Of a DNA stretch of 64,000 bases, positions 42,801 through 53,487 are shown piece by piece. Made by a program: the position numbers and the translations under genes. Position 1 is the stretch's first letter, and every line of letters starts with the position of its first letter. Below the pieces are notes generated by a model, which had not been told where the DNA came from, did no database searches, and worked only from the letters and a program-made list of their open reading frames with translations. The stretch comes from Thunnus maccoyii (lineage: Eukaryota; Chordata; Actinopteri; Scombriformes; Scombridae), in NCBI RefSeq assembly GCF_910596095.1, contig NC_056550.1, forward strand, positions 7,774,501 through 7,838,500, read 5' to 3'.

Positions 42801-45800
42801 GGGTATTTCACTCAAGACAATAAACTATGCCGGTCAGGCTGACTACAGTTTTGCTGAGATGTGCGTTGGTGTTTCTAAGGATGCTGAGCTTGATATTATA
42901 TTTTACACTCTGTCAGTACTTGGAAGTTATTGTCCTGTCAGCAGCTTTTTTTGTATGGATGGCACAATAACAGAAAATGAATCCACATTGTCCTCGCCAG
43001 ACAAAGAAATTACAGCTGGAGAGGAATGCACCCAAAACTATTCACTACTCCATCACTGCAGCAGTCTTACACCCTTCTCAGACTCACATAGTGGACATGC
43101 AACATGACAGTGAACGATACTAATGTATCCTCGTAGAAACAGTGGTATAACAAGTGTTATTACTCATGTCAAACACTGGAAAATGAAAATGGTGTCAAAT
43201 ATTTGATACCTGGATGGTGGGCTGGGCCGTCGGCTGTGGCTGAGGCTGGATGGGTTGGACCACCTGAGGCCGTGGCTGGAGGAGTGGTGGACTGCGGGTC
43301 ACCTGCTGCTGCCCTGAGGACACAGTGGTAGGGGAGGGGGTCTGGGCTGGAGTGAGCGGAGGGGTGAGGGGTACGGACTGGGGTGACATGGTCTGGAAGG
43401 CAGCGGGGGTTGATGTCTGGGGAGTTTGGGGGGTTTGAGGGTTTTGAATGGCAGGTCGCGGGGTGGTGCCACTCTGTAGAGAGCCTGCTGAGGTCATCTG
43501 GTCCTCAAACAAGTCTGGGAAGTCCCCCACCTGGTTGCTGACGAACTGCAGCATCTCTGAGGAGATGAAGAAACAGAGTCGACATTACAACAAGTCTGGA
43601 TTTAACTGAGAAATCGAAATAATCTATTAATATAGTATAATAAGCTCTATTGTTGATTACAACAATATGAAACATGAAAATAGATTTAATACAGACTAAT
43701 AAGTACATCTTAACTAGAGCTGCAACAATTAGTGGATTAATTGATTAGTCAATCTATTTTGATAATCAAATCCATAATCAAAGTCATTCTTCAAGCAAAA
43801 ATGCCAAAGATTTGATGGTTCAGCTTCTTAAATGTGAAAAGTTGCTGCTTTTCTTGGTCTTATATGATAGTAAATTGATCATTTTGGGGCTTTGGACTGT
43901 TAATTAAACAAAATAACACATTTAATGACATCACCTTATGCAAAATTGGTAGCCTAATTAAAACAATTGTTAGTTGAAGCCCTAATCTCAATATTTTAAA
44001 TGGTAATACATCAAGAGAGGTCATTTTAATAATAAAGATTATTATCATCATCTATTATCTCTTTTGGATTCACAATATCACTCTGCAAGACAGTAACGTC
44101 ACTAAGAGTAAACTGTGAAAGAATCATGTGGTGGCACATGTAGATCAGCATATTGTGACATAATCTAAATCCCATGACAATGACAATTACTGGATTGCCT
44201 TTAAACCCAGGCCTTGGGTAACACCCAGTATTACCGTAGAACTGGTAATAATCTAGGTATTGCTTTCCCACGTGTCCTTGACTGAGAACTCTCCAACGGA
44301 GACTAAACGCAAGATCGTAAAGTTGGCCTTCTGTAGATCTGACTATGGTGTGTGAATTCCGTTTACTGCTGCCAGATAAGCTTGGAGATTTTCATGGGCT
44401 GGCCTTGAAATGGCAGAAACGACTACTGTTCTGATCATAAATCAGAGAACAGATTGTGTATGAAGCAAAAGGCCTTCAAACAGATAGCCTTGAAAAAGTA
44501 TGCAGTAATCCTACTGATGGCCCAGCAAGACAATGGGAGCAGGGGTGAAAGAGTACTTGGAATGATAGATATTTTAGACGCTGTAGTTTGTGGAGCTGTT
44601 GAATTGTATTCTGTTATATGGAGAGGTGTAACTAATATTTATTCATAAAATATCATATTCAAACATTACTATGTGGTTATTTGATATATAGTTTCTGTGA
44701 ATTTAATTTTTCAGAAAACAAACAAACCAACAAAAACAAATCACAACATCATGACATATATATCACTATCACACATGCATACACTATGCCCACCCTATTA
44801 GTTATTAACACCTCTTGTTTACTTAATTTCTTGACAGCTATGAGAAGAAACCAGTTGGCTAAAGAACACAAGCCTGTTGTCCATTACTGTGGAAAACACC
44901 ATTTGTGTACTTCATGACCCTGCAGGACTTCGGAACTACCAGACTTTTGACAACTGCCATAATTGATCTTTATCATTAATTGAGTTCAGCCATCTGGGTC
45001 ACTGAAGTGTCAATGAACAGAGCCTGCAGCCTTGAACTTAGTCTTACTGTACGACGGAGCAAGACCAGACAATCCACCAGACCACACTCATCCGCTATTT
45101 CAGAGTGATGTGAAATCACTAAGCACACCCTCACTGATGATATCATTCATTATATTCTGAATGGGAAAACTGATCGCAGATGAACGTCAGTGCTGAGAGC
45201 CAGAGACACTGGATAACATGCAGACCAGGAGGTCTAAACAGCCTGATATCATTATGATCAAGTTACAGTGCAAACAATGAGCTTGTTCTGCTTTACATGC
45301 AACTGCAATTCATCATATCAATCAATCATAATGACTGCCTGCATTCATCATTTTGTCATCTCATTCATTGTAAAAGCCTTCAGCTGCAAGGAGTGCCACT
45401 CTGCAATATGGTATAATAACTTCTCTATACAACTCCACTTTCAGAAAGCCGAGGATTATTATTATTATTTATTTATTAATTTTTTATCTCTTTATTTCTT
45501 ATCTTTACTTAATAAGGACTACAAATATCAAGTAATGTAATTCTTATGTAACTGTAAATGTAAAATACTTAACACTTCCTTGTTTAATGAACTGGCTCTT
45601 ACAATTTAGTTCCGGTATGTTTATATTGCAGGTTAGAGCTGCAATATATATTGCACTTTTATTGTCACAGTGATATAAAATGTCGCAATTAACACAATAC
45701 AAAAGGGCAAGAGTACCAGAATAGATGTATGATGCTAGAAAGTTGAAGACAGTAGAGAAATAAAGCTTCTTTGTCACAAACATTACAACACCACAAGTTC

Positions 45801-48800
45801 TTCCCTTTGTCAGCGAAAGCAGCCGACTTCCTGTCACCTCTGACTGTCGTCACTCATTGCATTTCAAGATGGGGTATAAAGTAATAAAAGGCGCTGTCAT
45901 TGACACATCTCTCTGTTTACTCACAATTTCACAACTTAAAAAAGTAATTTGATCAAGCGCCACAAAAAGCGACCTGGCTAACCACAAATGGTGGTTTTGA
46001 CTATTGAATGTGAGATCTGTTAACCCTGTAGGGTGTATAGAGTTCAAGAGTACTGCAGTTACCACAACAGTGACGTTTCTTTCTATATTCTGACGTAACC
46101 TGTATCCATAATGGCAAAAACTTAGACAATAAGGTTGAAAATATGCAACAGCCTTGAAACCATGCAAAGTGTAAGACAGTTTCAAGGGAACATAAATTGA
46201 CCTTTCTGCTCAGGCGCATTTACCAGCCTGTCGCATCACACATACACGCACACATTATGTAGAAAGACACACTAAACCATGCACTTCTACACCTCCGTGG
46301 GGGGGCAGACTGTTCATGACAGACGGGACAAAGCGGCTCTGAGCCCCCAGAGCTTCAGACAATCTGACACAAAGGGTAAATCCATCAAAGGGGGGACAGT
46401 TTCCTAGGCTGCTTAGAGCAAAGAAAATAGGTTACATAACCGGAGCTGCAGTTGCTACGGGAATCATTGGGAGAGGAGGAATGTTCTAGATGAATATAGG
46501 GTCAAGTGTATGAGCCCTTACAGGGGCCTCTGAGACCTTACACTCAATGAAATGCACGTGGCTCGTCTGAAGAACAAAGGTTAATTATCTCTCAGGATCT
46601 ACAGTAGCTGCTGCATGACAAATGAGACCTATCACTACCTTAAGATTTGGTACAGACTATGATGGTTTTAAATACATTGAATTGAAAGGCAAAACCCCAA
46701 ATTCTGCATCACGTTGTTAGGGAGATAGTGCCCACAGTGTCTGTAACCAAGGTCATTTTTTCTCCAGTTGGCTGCTCTGCCTGAAGAGAAAATTGTACTC
46801 AATTAGAGTTGTATGCAAAAGTTTGGCCACCCCTTGATTTTTAATTGTAAAGATGTAAATACAGCATTTCTAGGATAAGGACACAAACAATATTTTCTGC
46901 AAACATAACGCATAATTACTTTTTATGACATACATTGAAAATAAATAAATAAATAAAAACATCATTGTGGCAATCGCACAAGTTTGGGCACCATAAGAGT
47001 TCTTATGTCTCAGATTCTTTTCAGAAGGTGCCACACCTTAATCAGCCCTTTAGGCCTGAGGCATGTGAACAACTGTCATTAGGAAATGTCATCTGGTGCA
47101 GGTATCAAAGCTTTACAAATCCTCTGACTCTTCAAACCATGTGTGAACAATAAGCAACCATGAGTTCCTCTAAGCAGCTGTGTAAGGCTCTGAAAATGAA
47201 AGTAACTGATGACCACAATGCAGGACAAGGCTACAAGAAGACAGCAAAGCATTGTCAGCTTGCAGTTTCCGCACTGTGAAATGTAATTAAGAAATGCAGT
47301 TTAGGGCAACTGTGGAGGTCATGATGATATCTGGAAGACCAAGAAAACACTTGGAAAGAACTGCTTGTATGCTGGTCAGAAAGGCAAATCAAAACCCCCA
47401 TTTGACTGCAAAAAACCTGCAGGAAGATTTAGCAGACTCAGGAGTGATGGTGTACCGTTCCTCTGTGCAGTGATGATGCACAAACAAGACTGTCATGGAT
47501 GAGTCAGTATAAGGAAGTCCAACATCAGAAGTACGCAACAGAACATCTACTGAATCCTGATACATTTTGGAAGCAAGTGCTGTGGACCAATGAAGTTAAA
47601 ATAGAACTCTTATATCGATAATCAGCAAAGGTATGTTTGGAGAAGGAGCAGCATTTCATGAAAAGAACACCTTGCCAACTGTTAAGCATGGGGGTGGATC
47701 TATCATGCTTTGGGGTTGTGTTGTAGCCAGTGGCACAGGAAACATTGCACAGGTGGAGGGAAGAATGGATTCCACTAAATACCAGCAAATTTTAGAAGCA
47801 AACATCACACTGGCTGTAAAAAAGCTGAAGCTAAAAAGAGGATAGCTTCTACAACAGGGTAATGATCCTAAACATACCTCGAAATCCACCATGGACTACC
47901 TTAAGAGACACAAGCTGCAGGTTTTGGAATGGCCCTCACTGTCCCCTGACTTAAACATAACTGAAAATCTGTGGGTAGATCTTAAAAGGGCTGTGCATGC
48001 AAGAAGGCCCAAGAACATTGCAGAACTAGAAGCCTTTTGCAAGGAAGAAATTCACAAATACAAGAATTGTATTTGTAAGTCTAAGAAACTTTCTTAGGAA
48101 ATTGAATCAATTTAGAGTAGACCATCGTATCCTCCAGATGTTCTATAAATCTGTTTTGCAGAGCGTTCTATCCTTTGGCCTCGTCTGCACCTTCGGAAAC
48201 ATGCGGGCTCAAAATCACGCCACATTGCAGTGCAAGATCAAGACAGCGAGTAGGGTTATTGGGGTTGATCAGGTCCCTGCAGCACAGCTGTATAATGACC
48301 TTATTTTAAAAAAAGCTGATCAGATCCTCAATGATCCTACCTATCCTCTCTGCCTAAAATTCAGAGGGAGTAGTAGCTGAAACGGCAGAATCCTGCAGCA
48401 GTAAAATACAACAACATGGTACAGCAAATCATTTGTGCCAACAGCAATCAGATTACTAAATGAAAGATATAAGTGCAGGTATATTATTAGGTTGTTGTAT
48501 TTGGACTGTGTATACTGCAATGGAACTGTATTTTGATTGTGGGTATTTTGGATTGTATAGGCCTATGTCGTATACTTATATTGTATATTTGGACTGAATA
48601 TTGGTTATGATATACTTTTATAGTGCATGCATTTATTTTGTATACTGTATGCTAGACTGGGTATTGATTACAGGCAATTGGGCTATGAACTTAATTTATT
48701 ATTTATTTGGATTGTATAATGGGGACTGAATAAAGATGTTTTTCATATTGCTAGCATTTTTTTTTTCTTTTTTAGGATATTGTGTTGTTGGGTGTGTGCG

Positions 48801-50665
48801 TATGCATGTGTGTGTCTGTTAGTTTATGTACATTGCACTTCTGTGTTTTAATTGAGATGTGTATGACTATATGAATTTCTCCTAGTGGGATCATAATGTT
48901 TACCTTGAGTTTGACCTTGAAAGACTTTTAGCTGGCTACAAAAAGCATTTACAAGCTGTGATATCTGCCAGAGGGAGTGTTACTAAGTACTGACTATGTT
49001 GGGTGCCCAAACTTTTGCAAATGCAAATGTTTTTATTTTTGTTCAATTTATGACATAAAAAGTAACTATGCATTATTGTTTGCTGAAAATATTGTGTTTT
49101 TTCCATATCCTAGAGAGACTGTGTTTACATTTTTTTCAATTAAAAAAAAAAAAATCACCAAAATATGTTATTTGTGAAGGGGTGGCCAAACTTTTGCATA
49201 CAACTGGGCAGTCTTTGCAGCAGCTTGCCTGTAAATTCATTAGTCAACTGTCAGTTGTCATTTCTCTCTCACACACACAATCTGTACATTCCTCTCTTTT
49301 GACACAATGATTAAGTGGGATTATATGGCTGTGCCCTGGGGGTGGGCTGTCTGCTCATTCTGTCCAAGGGCCCCCTTTGAAAGGAGAATTAACACATGAT
49401 ACCAAATGCAGGTAGAGTTTCACTAATGTTTCATAAGCCTGTGTGCAGTATTGTCAATGTTGACCATGTATCTTTGTTACATATGCTTGTGAAGTACAAA
49501 TATCCACTATCCACCACAGCCAGTGGATAGAGATCTGTCCCAAAACCCAATTTTTATCCTATATTGTCTGACACCACACACTCACACACACACGCACATG
49601 CACACAAACACGCAGCTGCCCATCAGTCCGGTCTGGTGACTTAGCATTCAGTAAAATTCCACCCTAATGGAAATCTGGTGACTCTGCGCTGGCCAGCGTT
49701 ATACCAGAAGCCCAGTCCTTTCACTGTGTGCCAAGGGGTGAAACTTGTTTTGATAGGAGGCAGATGGGATCAGGAATGCTGTATGTTCATGGAGCGCCTG
49801 CCTGCAGAGTACTGATCTTTACTGAGATGTTGTACCACAAAGTTTGCTCAACAGTCTGCAAAAAAAAAATCAGCTTGGGAAGATGCTGAATAAAGTAGGT
49901 TTTGATCATTACATTTTACAAAAAAAAACTTGACATGAAAAAGTTGTAAATCTGTACTTCAACTGGTCTAAATAGTTGTTTGTATAAAAGGTTCGTCTTA
50001 TGACTTAGAGCAATTACACAGTCAAGTTTGAGCAAGTTACACTCTTGTTTTTCCCTTCACTGCCCACATGCACAGCTTCCTGATGAATGACACCTGCATC
50101 ATGGAAAATAACACTCTGCATACAGACTGACTCTTTATGGAAACACACAACATTGAAACGGTTACATAGAGCATAATAAAAATGTAATCCTAAACTTGCA
50201 TCCCAGTGTACAGATGATGGATGGATTTAAAGCGCTGTGTGACATGGCAGCTCTCAAAAGTCAGCATTTACAAAGGAAGTGATGCGCATGTTTGCAATGT
50301 GCACATTTTCTGTGTGTAAACTAAATTTAACTGACTGATCACACAACATGTAGTTAAAATAACTGGAAATACAAGTGCTATGACATATGAAGCCCCTTTT
50401 CTCCCATCAGCTGTTTGGTGAAAACTAAACTTGTGTCTTGTGCACAGTCGCATAAATGATAGAGAGAGACCTGCTCAGCCGGATGAGCATCTCACAGAGC
50501 AGTCAGACTGAGCGGAAACACTCACTTGAGAAACAACAACACTTCACACTGTTAGCAGCGACACTACTACTCACCGTCGATGTCTCCCAAGGTAAATTCG
50601 TCTCCTAATTCCGCTAAAGTCGGGTCCATGTTCTCCATGGTGGAGATGTATTCTCCGCCGTCCAT
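33821..50665 (-). CDS. srebf2: Sterol regulatory element-binding protein 2; 20 coding exons
   Basis: SREBP-2 is an ER membrane transcription factor that SCAP escorts to the Golgi when sterols fall, where its N-terminus is cut free. Minus-strand exons are 50575-50665, 43210-43556, 42484-42676, 41998-42158, 41637-41789, 41228-41509, 40949-41063, 40714-40862, 39891-40095, 39598-39773, 38901-39150, 38544-38713, 38218-38389, 37597-37714, 37377-37486, 36708-36840, 36268-36439, 35512-35688, 34257-34368 and 33821-34038. They give 1167 aa in closed phase (human 1141). There is an acidic activation start ([17 protein letters not shown]), then Gln/Pro/Thr-rich sequence. The bHLH-zipper spans about 376-448, with the SREBP-specific Tyr388 in EKRYRSS. 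Membrane helix 1 follows the S2P motif DRSR-LLLC (513-519), and helix 2 lies at about 570-592. The SCAP-binding C-terminus ends SGGTTIAAS. The Gln-rich region, C-terminus and mir-33 host intron favour SREBF2 over SREBF1. Confidence 0.97.
35948..36015 (-). ncRNA. mir33a: mir-33a precursor in the SREBF2 intron
   Basis: The mature 5p microRNA lies at 35990-36010 on the minus strand, starting GTGCATTGTAGTTGC. Its seed is TGCATTG, and the 21 bases match the vertebrate miR-33a as I know it. A 3p arm at 35950-35971 (CAATGTGTCTGCAGTG) pairs with it to form a hairpin of about 68 nt, closed by CTGTG/ACAG and extended by GGAGG/CCTCC outside. It lies in the 579-base intron between coding exons 17 (36268-36439) and 18 (35512-35688), in the same orientation as the host. 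miR-33 represses ABCA1 and fatty-acid oxidation genes, so host and guest act together to raise cell cholesterol. Confidence 0.96.
42240..42440. repeat. Interspersed teleost repeat in SREBF2 intron 3
   Basis: The sequence around GGCAATCCATTCCATAGCTG, TTGAGATATTTCAGTCTGA and GACAGACTAACATTGCCATC resembles a repeat scattered widely in teleost genomes. This is recognition from memory and was not searched. Borders are approximate. It lies between the exons ending at 42484 and starting at 42158. Confidence 0.5.
43725..43990. mobile_element. Non-autonomous DNA element, copy A, in SREBF2 intron 1
   Basis: The left end reads TAGAGCTGCAACAATTAGTG. The right end on the opposite strand reads ATTAGGGCTTCAACTAACAA, an imperfect terminal inverted repeat. 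The interior contains TTCAAGCAAAAATGCCAAAG, a later GTCTTATATGATAGTAAATTG, and TTTGGACTGTTAATTAAACA. It has no coding capacity. A related copy lies at about 51290-51665. The general form matches a very common teleost MITE-like family, and the superfamily was not determined. Confidence 0.6.
44030..46800. other. SREBF2 intron 1, unremarkable part
   Basis: This part of the 7-kb first intron is non-coding and AT-rich. The open frames are short and resemble no protein I know. No repeat family was recognised with confidence. Confidence 0.4.
47160..48993 (+). pseudogene. Tc1-like transposase, broken and split by a LINE
   Basis: Reading from ATG 47160, pieces of the transposase are spread over several frames with stops. 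[17 protein letters not shown] comes at about 47692, [16 protein letters not shown] at about 47855 and [16 protein letters not shown] at about 47957, leading into ELEAFCKEE. The C-terminus reappears after the LINE at about 48915-48993 as [20 protein letters not shown] and a stop. The residue expected to be the first catalytic Asp is also altered (CGPMKLK in place of WTDE). The copy is inactive. Confidence 0.85.
48055..48918 (+). mobile_element. Truncated LINE 3' end (L2/CR1-like) nested in the Tc1 element
   Basis: From about 48070 the + strand encodes the end of a non-LTR reverse transcriptase: [36 protein letters not shown], then [16 protein letters not shown], stopping at 48380. A non-coding tail follows to about 48918, with CTCCTAGTGGGATCATAATG near the end. 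That form is common in fish LINEs of this group. Both edges fall inside transposase coding sequence. No clear target duplication was found, so the borders are within about 15 bases. Confidence 0.75.
49209..50574. other. SREBF2 intron 1, promoter-proximal part
   Basis: This is non-coding sequence. No exon or recognised transposon was found, though the part near 50574 may carry intronic regulatory sites. A run of short CA motifs at 49576-49610 is the only simple repeat. Confidence 0.35.
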
Positions 50666-51060
50666 CCTGTCTGTCAGCAGCTCGCCTCCCCGGCTGTCAC
50701 CGGAGGCTCGCAGGGAGAAAGGGGCGTTCAGCGACGCCTACAACACTCTTACCTGATCGGGAAGATTATTGTTTTCCGGAACAATCGTAAAATAACACCA
50801 GAGCCTCAACAGAGGCGGACTTCTACACCGAAAAACTCATTCACACCGATTTATGCTTAAGTCGACGCCATCTTGTTTTACGCTCATTACGTCATTCACA
50901 AACAGACTCTGTGGGAGAAAGCGTTCTCTGATTGGCCCAAACCTAGGTGTTGTTGTCATGAGACCAGTCATCATCGCCCAATGAGGAGACCGTATTTGCC
51001 GTGGTCTGATAGTACGTCAACCATCAGAAGCTTCTGTGTCATTTGAATAAACCGCGCCCC
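50666..51060 (-). promoter_or_regulatory. srebf2: SREBF2 promoter region
   Basis: The region directly upstream of the SREBF2 start is GC-richer than its flanks. On the gene strand it has a YY1-type CAAGATGGCG (50866-50875), a CRE/ATF-like TGACGTAA (50888-50895) and two CCAAT-type boxes (ATTGG at 50931-50935 and CCAAT at 50978-50982 on the + strand), which suit NF-Y. NF-Y boxes are expected in a sterol-regulated promoter, where they cooperate with SREBP itself. I could not identify a convincing sterol regulatory element (TCACCCCAC-like) by eye. The transcription start is unknown. Confidence 0.55.
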
Positions 51061-51289
51061 CTACCTTCTTGAAAAGAATGGACCCCATGAGACAAATACA
51101 GCACCTCAGGAATAAATAAATATTGTAGACATGTTAAGTCAAATGAGCTGCATCCTCCTGCTCCGTTTGTTAAGTCTGACGCAATTTACGCTGTTGACTA
51201 TTAATGTAATGTGAATTATTTTCTTAATCCATGATAGCGTGACATTTCTTTCTTTTTAGAAATGATTTGTTGTTTAGATGTATGACAGT

Positions 51290-51665
51290 AGAGGCAACTA
51301 TTTTTGATTATCAGTTAAGCGTTTTGTTTTTTTCAAGCAAAAATGCCAAACATTTGCTTTGCAGTTCCTCTTTTTTTTTTCCTGTTGTAAATGAAATATC
51401 TTATCTGTCAGTGTCTGTCCTGGGACCGTTGGTCAGACAAAAACAACACATCTGATGACGTCACTACAACCATCTTTTTAGTACTTGATCGTTTGTGTTT
51501 TGGACCAACAGTATCAACTGGACTGTTGGGTCAAAACCAGTCATATGAATATGTTTTCTCCTGCTCTGGGAAATTGTGATCACCATTTCTACCAATTTTC
51601 TGACATTTTATAGACAAAACAATTCATTGAGGCAGTAATTGGCAAAATAACTGAAAATTTTATTA
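51290..51665. mobile_element. Non-autonomous DNA element, copy B, upstream of SREBF2
   Basis: This shares TTCAAGCAAAAATGCCAAA, a related GTTTTGGACCAACAG/GGACTGTTGG segment and a CTGACATTTTATAGACAAAAC motif with the same family as the copy at 43725. Its ends are more decayed, and internal sequence is retained that copy A lacks. It is non-coding. It lies about 0.6 kb upstream of the SREBF2 start codon. Confidence 0.55.
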
Positions 51666-53485
51666 AATTTATCTATCTTTTTTTTTCAATTGCCAATTTG
51701 ACGCCCTTGCACAAAAAAAATACTAACACAGGAAAACATGCCCTAGAGAGATTTTTGTTTGATTTTACTGTACTCTAACCACCAAAGATGAATATCAATT
51801 TAAATTCTAATACACTCTAAGACCTTGCAGAATTGTTGAGGAGTGAGATAATCAGTTGATTTGCTGCTATCAGTAGTGATTAAGAGCTACCAGGAGTTTA
51901 TTTTAAAGTCCTTCTAGATATTCTTGTGGAGCAGAAAATGTTGTAAATTCTCAGTATTCACTACACAGCCCAGTCAGATCAAAGCACATGTATTAAAGAA
52001 AATATGAACATCGATTGACTCATTAATTCACAATTTGTTGTAAATTGTATTTCATGAACACCATTGCAAGACTTTGTTTATTCGGTGTCTTCTGTTCAAA
52101 ATGCTAAATCTGGATGCAGGAGTGTGGTTGGTGTGTGTTACAGAGATACATAAACTTAAAGCACCTGCCAATGTTAAGTAAGGCTTTGGACAATAATCCG
52201 TTTTTTTCTGTAACATGAGATTTTAAGATTTGTCTAGTTGTTTGAGACACTGTTTGAATGGGCAATTCAAATTACATGGAGTTTATATTTTTGTAATCTT
52301 ATTGTGCCTAAAATGAACAGCTCATACGCTGCAGTTTTCTAAAAAGGTGTGATGGAAATTGGTAACAAACAGTATTTTGTTTTAACAAAAAAGGTTGCCA
52401 AATTGAGGAGCTGTGTCTGTACAACATCTATAAAGTGTGTACAAGGATGCAAACATACTTTAAGTGAATTTGAAAATGAAAGTGAGACCCTGTCAGTTTC
52501 ACAGTGTGGGGGATTAGTTCTACAAAGACAGAGATATGTTGTTGATGGTGTCATAGGGGCCAATTTAGCGATATTTTCATTAAATTGCTCAAATTTATAG
52601 TATGTATCATGTTTTAAATTAGTCCAGACTTCAAACAAAGTTGGATCTTATTTCTAAGATCTTTTTGCATTAGTATTGATGTTTTTAAGAAAACCTGTGA
52701 GCAGGAACTCTACATGAAATAGAGAACATACAAATAGTTAGTGGAATCCAGGCACTTGAAATCATCAAACCATTTTTCAAACTTTGTTTACCCCTTTAGA
52801 CACACATCTTTTAATAACTTGCATTTTCACAGAATCACAAACTATTTTTTCCTTCTCCTAGCTCCTAAATTATCAAACATTGCAGTTATTTTGCTGTGAC
52901 TCTGTGACAAACCCCACTTGAAACACTTTACCTGAAGACCAACATGGTGCTGCTGACACTGTTCCACCACTAAACTAGTGATGAGATTTCTATTTTTACG
53001 CTCGACAAACATCACTTTCATTTAAAAAAAACAAACAAACAAAGATGCAGTCCAAAATTAAAATGGTATCAGTCAAATAATTTATAAGTGAGGAGACAGT
53101 TATTGTGTCTGAAAAGGAAAGGTTCACATTCAGACTTCAAAGTCACTTCACAAAATCGTGAGTTTGCCCACATTTAGCTACATGATTATTGAACATCTAC
53201 AGTCCAACAGCTTGTTCTGAACCGTGAATAACGGTTCGCTCATTCAATACTCAAAATAATGAGTATTATGCCAAGTGTGTAAGAGGTGATGTAGGAGAGG
53301 AGAGATAAACCAGCTTGCAATAGTATTTGCTGATCTGATTGAAGTAAAAATAAAACAGAGTCAGACACTTTTAATTCTATGAAGACCTCTGGTTGTATTG
53401 GAGGGTGAGCAGAGGGGTTGTGATAGCAGCTTCTTTGCATATGACGTCTTAAACCAGCACGTTTTAAACAGCAGGTGTTGGTATA
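51666..53485. other. AT-rich intergenic DNA, nothing recognised
   Basis: No gene was recognised on either strand. Open frames at 52339-52638 are short and lie opposite each other without similarity that I know. There are several homopolymer runs of A or T. Confidence 0.4.
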
Positions 53486-53487
53486 TA

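Larger units (their letters stand above)
46804..49208 (+). mobile_element. Second Tc1-like transposon with a LINE inserted in it
   Basis: A 29-base terminal sequence beginning AGTTGTATGCAAAAGTTTGG at 46807-46835 is repeated exactly in inverted orientation at 49177-49205. A TA lies at 46804 on the left; the right TA has been lost by mutation. The span of about 2.4 kb is longer than a normal Tc1-like element (about 1.5-1.7 kb) because a LINE fragment of about 0.86 kb interrupts the transposase. The family differs from the element at 2270. It sits inside SREBF2 intron 1, antisense to the gene. Confidence 0.9.

Noticed and set aside
50700-51060. A sterol regulatory element in the SREBF2 promoter
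   Set aside because: One is expected from mammals, but no stretch here was close enough to TCACCCCAC by eye to report as a site. A matrix scan would settle it.
52339-52638. Overlapping 83- and 99-codon frames on opposite strands
   Set aside because: They show no codon bias, domain or splice signals, and lie in AT-rich intergenic DNA.
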